In this document: positions 63,201-64,000 of the stretch, in pieces | How the letters are laid out: each line of letters opens with the position of its first letter | How positions within the stretch are numbered: position 1 is the stretch's first letter | Assembly (NCBI GenBank): GCA_022113835.1 | Contig: JAILWY010000020.1 | Coordinates: forward strand, 6,295,501 to 6,359,500 | Length of the DNA stretch: 64,000 bases | Source of the DNA: Atopsyche davidsoni | Taxonomy: Eukaryota; Arthropoda; Insecta; Trichoptera; Hydrobiosidae | Direction: 5' to 3' | Position numbers and translations under genes: made by a program | Notes under the pieces: model-generated | Seen by the model: the letters and a program-made list of their open reading frames with translations, nothing else | Database searches by the model: none | Told to the model about the DNA's origin: nothing

Positions 63201-63746
63201 GCGGTCTGTCTGGGAATTCGTACAAAGCTGAAAAATTATAATTCAATATCAGAGACCCATTCACACACTGAAATTCGAATCAGCCCACTGGCAAAAGCGC
63301 CGCCCGATCTACTGATGAACCAAATGCACCACACAAGACTCTCACCAGGCCAGTGTCAAGGACGTAATATAGACGCTGCGAAGCAACGACAAAAGGATCC
63401 ATGACACCTTTGGGTGTAAAAATCACACGCCAATAATATGTGCTGCAGTGCTGAGTTGTGATTTGAGGGCACCAAAGATGAGATCAATATATCATGGTTT
63501 TAGAATATTTTGTTTTGCTAAATCTTTCTTTTTATTGCTTTTTTTCATGTATACTTCTAAAATTTTAACATTAAAATCCTATAATGTTATGAACCAAAAA
63601 ATAATTACACATGGAATCTTTATTTACATATGTTATAATAATAAATAAATAAAACTACTTTACTCACGAGCATGATTCCCTCGAGGCTTCTTCGGCGGTT
63701 TCTCGGCTATCTCTACTTTTATTTCAGCTTCAGCACTTTCACACGC
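60274..63746 (-). CDS. C2H2 zinc-finger protein with twelve fingers (N-terminal exons outside window)
   Basis: Exons in coding order 63746-63668, 63227-63099, 62907-62793, 62689-62521, 62264-62159, 61964-61797, 61566-61399, 61215-61045 and 60905-60274 (stop TAA) join in phase to 578 residues. The 63668-63746 exon has no start codon and is preceded by an acceptor, so the N terminus lies to the right. Fingers start at [90 protein letters not shown] and CPLCPRAF, mostly with HTGERP-type linkers, as expected of a nuclear DNA-binding factor. The last exon is a 210-residue tail without fingers. Two neighbouring exons of 168 bp each encode similar two-finger modules. I do not recognise a named orthologue, and any N-terminal domain (ZAD or other) is unseen. 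Confidence 0.92.
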
Positions 63747-64000
63747 CTAAAAAATCAGTCCTAATAAATATTTTAAGATATCAAATGGAAAAAATTACGG
63801 TTTAATTAGGGTTTTGTATGTAAAATAGAGGAAACCGAGCCAATTATGAATAAAACTTACCAACAGTACAGAAAGCCATCAAAACAAGATTAATTAAAAT
63901 TTGTTTTACTCTTTCTCATTGTCTGCCTGCTTCCCCACACTTTTCAGGAAGTGTTCAAGATATTGGATTTTAATGACATGATCCACCTCATTTATCTATA
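63747..64000. other. Intron of the zinc-finger gene, cut by the window edge
   Basis: The stretch follows a splice acceptor on the minus strand (CTAAAAAATC at 63747-63756 reads as a T-rich tract and AG). No further exon is recognised before the end. Confidence 0.5.

Noticed and set aside
1..64000. CRISPR array or bacterial operon
   Set aside because: Introns, SINEs, MITEs and animal protein families show eukaryotic nuclear DNA; the 93-bp array has no spacers.

Overview
The window looks like nuclear DNA from an insect. Genes have many short GC-rich exons with GT/AG introns set in AT-rich, repeat-dense non-coding DNA. Short CCTAA/TTAGG runs (the telomere motif of most insects outside Diptera) occur inside it, and the protein families are animal housekeeping and insect-type families. 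I cannot resolve the order. All gene models were built by eye: I joined exons at GT/AG sites and required the reading phase to match across every junction.

Layout. (1) 3395-13667 (+): C-terminal 658 codons of a 'nose resistant to fluoxetine' (nrf-6)-like multipass acyltransferase; its first exon(s) lie left of the window. (2) 18406-31311 (-): a complete paralogue (13 coding exons, 908 aa), convergent with the first. Several of its introns carry mobile elements, including a full LTR element (23112-26044). (3) 34278-36802 (+): Sec22, an ER-Golgi R-SNARE. (4) 39001-41231 (-): ZNHIT6/BCD1, a box C/D snoRNP assembly factor. (5) 42995-44817 (+): Mediator subunit MED18. (6) 47987-57058 (+): a 2-oxoglutarate/Fe(II) dioxygenase of the isopenicillin-N-synthase-like family. 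(7) 60274-63746 (-): a twelve-finger C2H2 protein whose N-terminal exons lie right of the window.

The genes do not form a pathway; they are a normal mixture of neighbours. The two acyltransferases are related by duplication: their last exons have identical lengths (143 and 129 bp) and two others match (166 bp, and 306 bp when two exons are summed).

The most unusual content is mobile. There is a young gag-only LTR element with perfect 253-bp LTRs, a GTTAC target duplication, a tRNA-Tyr-like primer site and a 93-bp coding-size tandem array open in three frames. Other elements are: a piggyBac-like element whose TTAA sits 20 bp from an exon; a hAT-like MITE; a 516-bp MITE with about 39-bp inverted ends; a 359-bp foldback element carrying telomere-type repeats and inserted into a decayed zinc-finger gene; a broken pogo/Tigger transposase; tRNA-derived SINEs; and two families of palindromic repeats.
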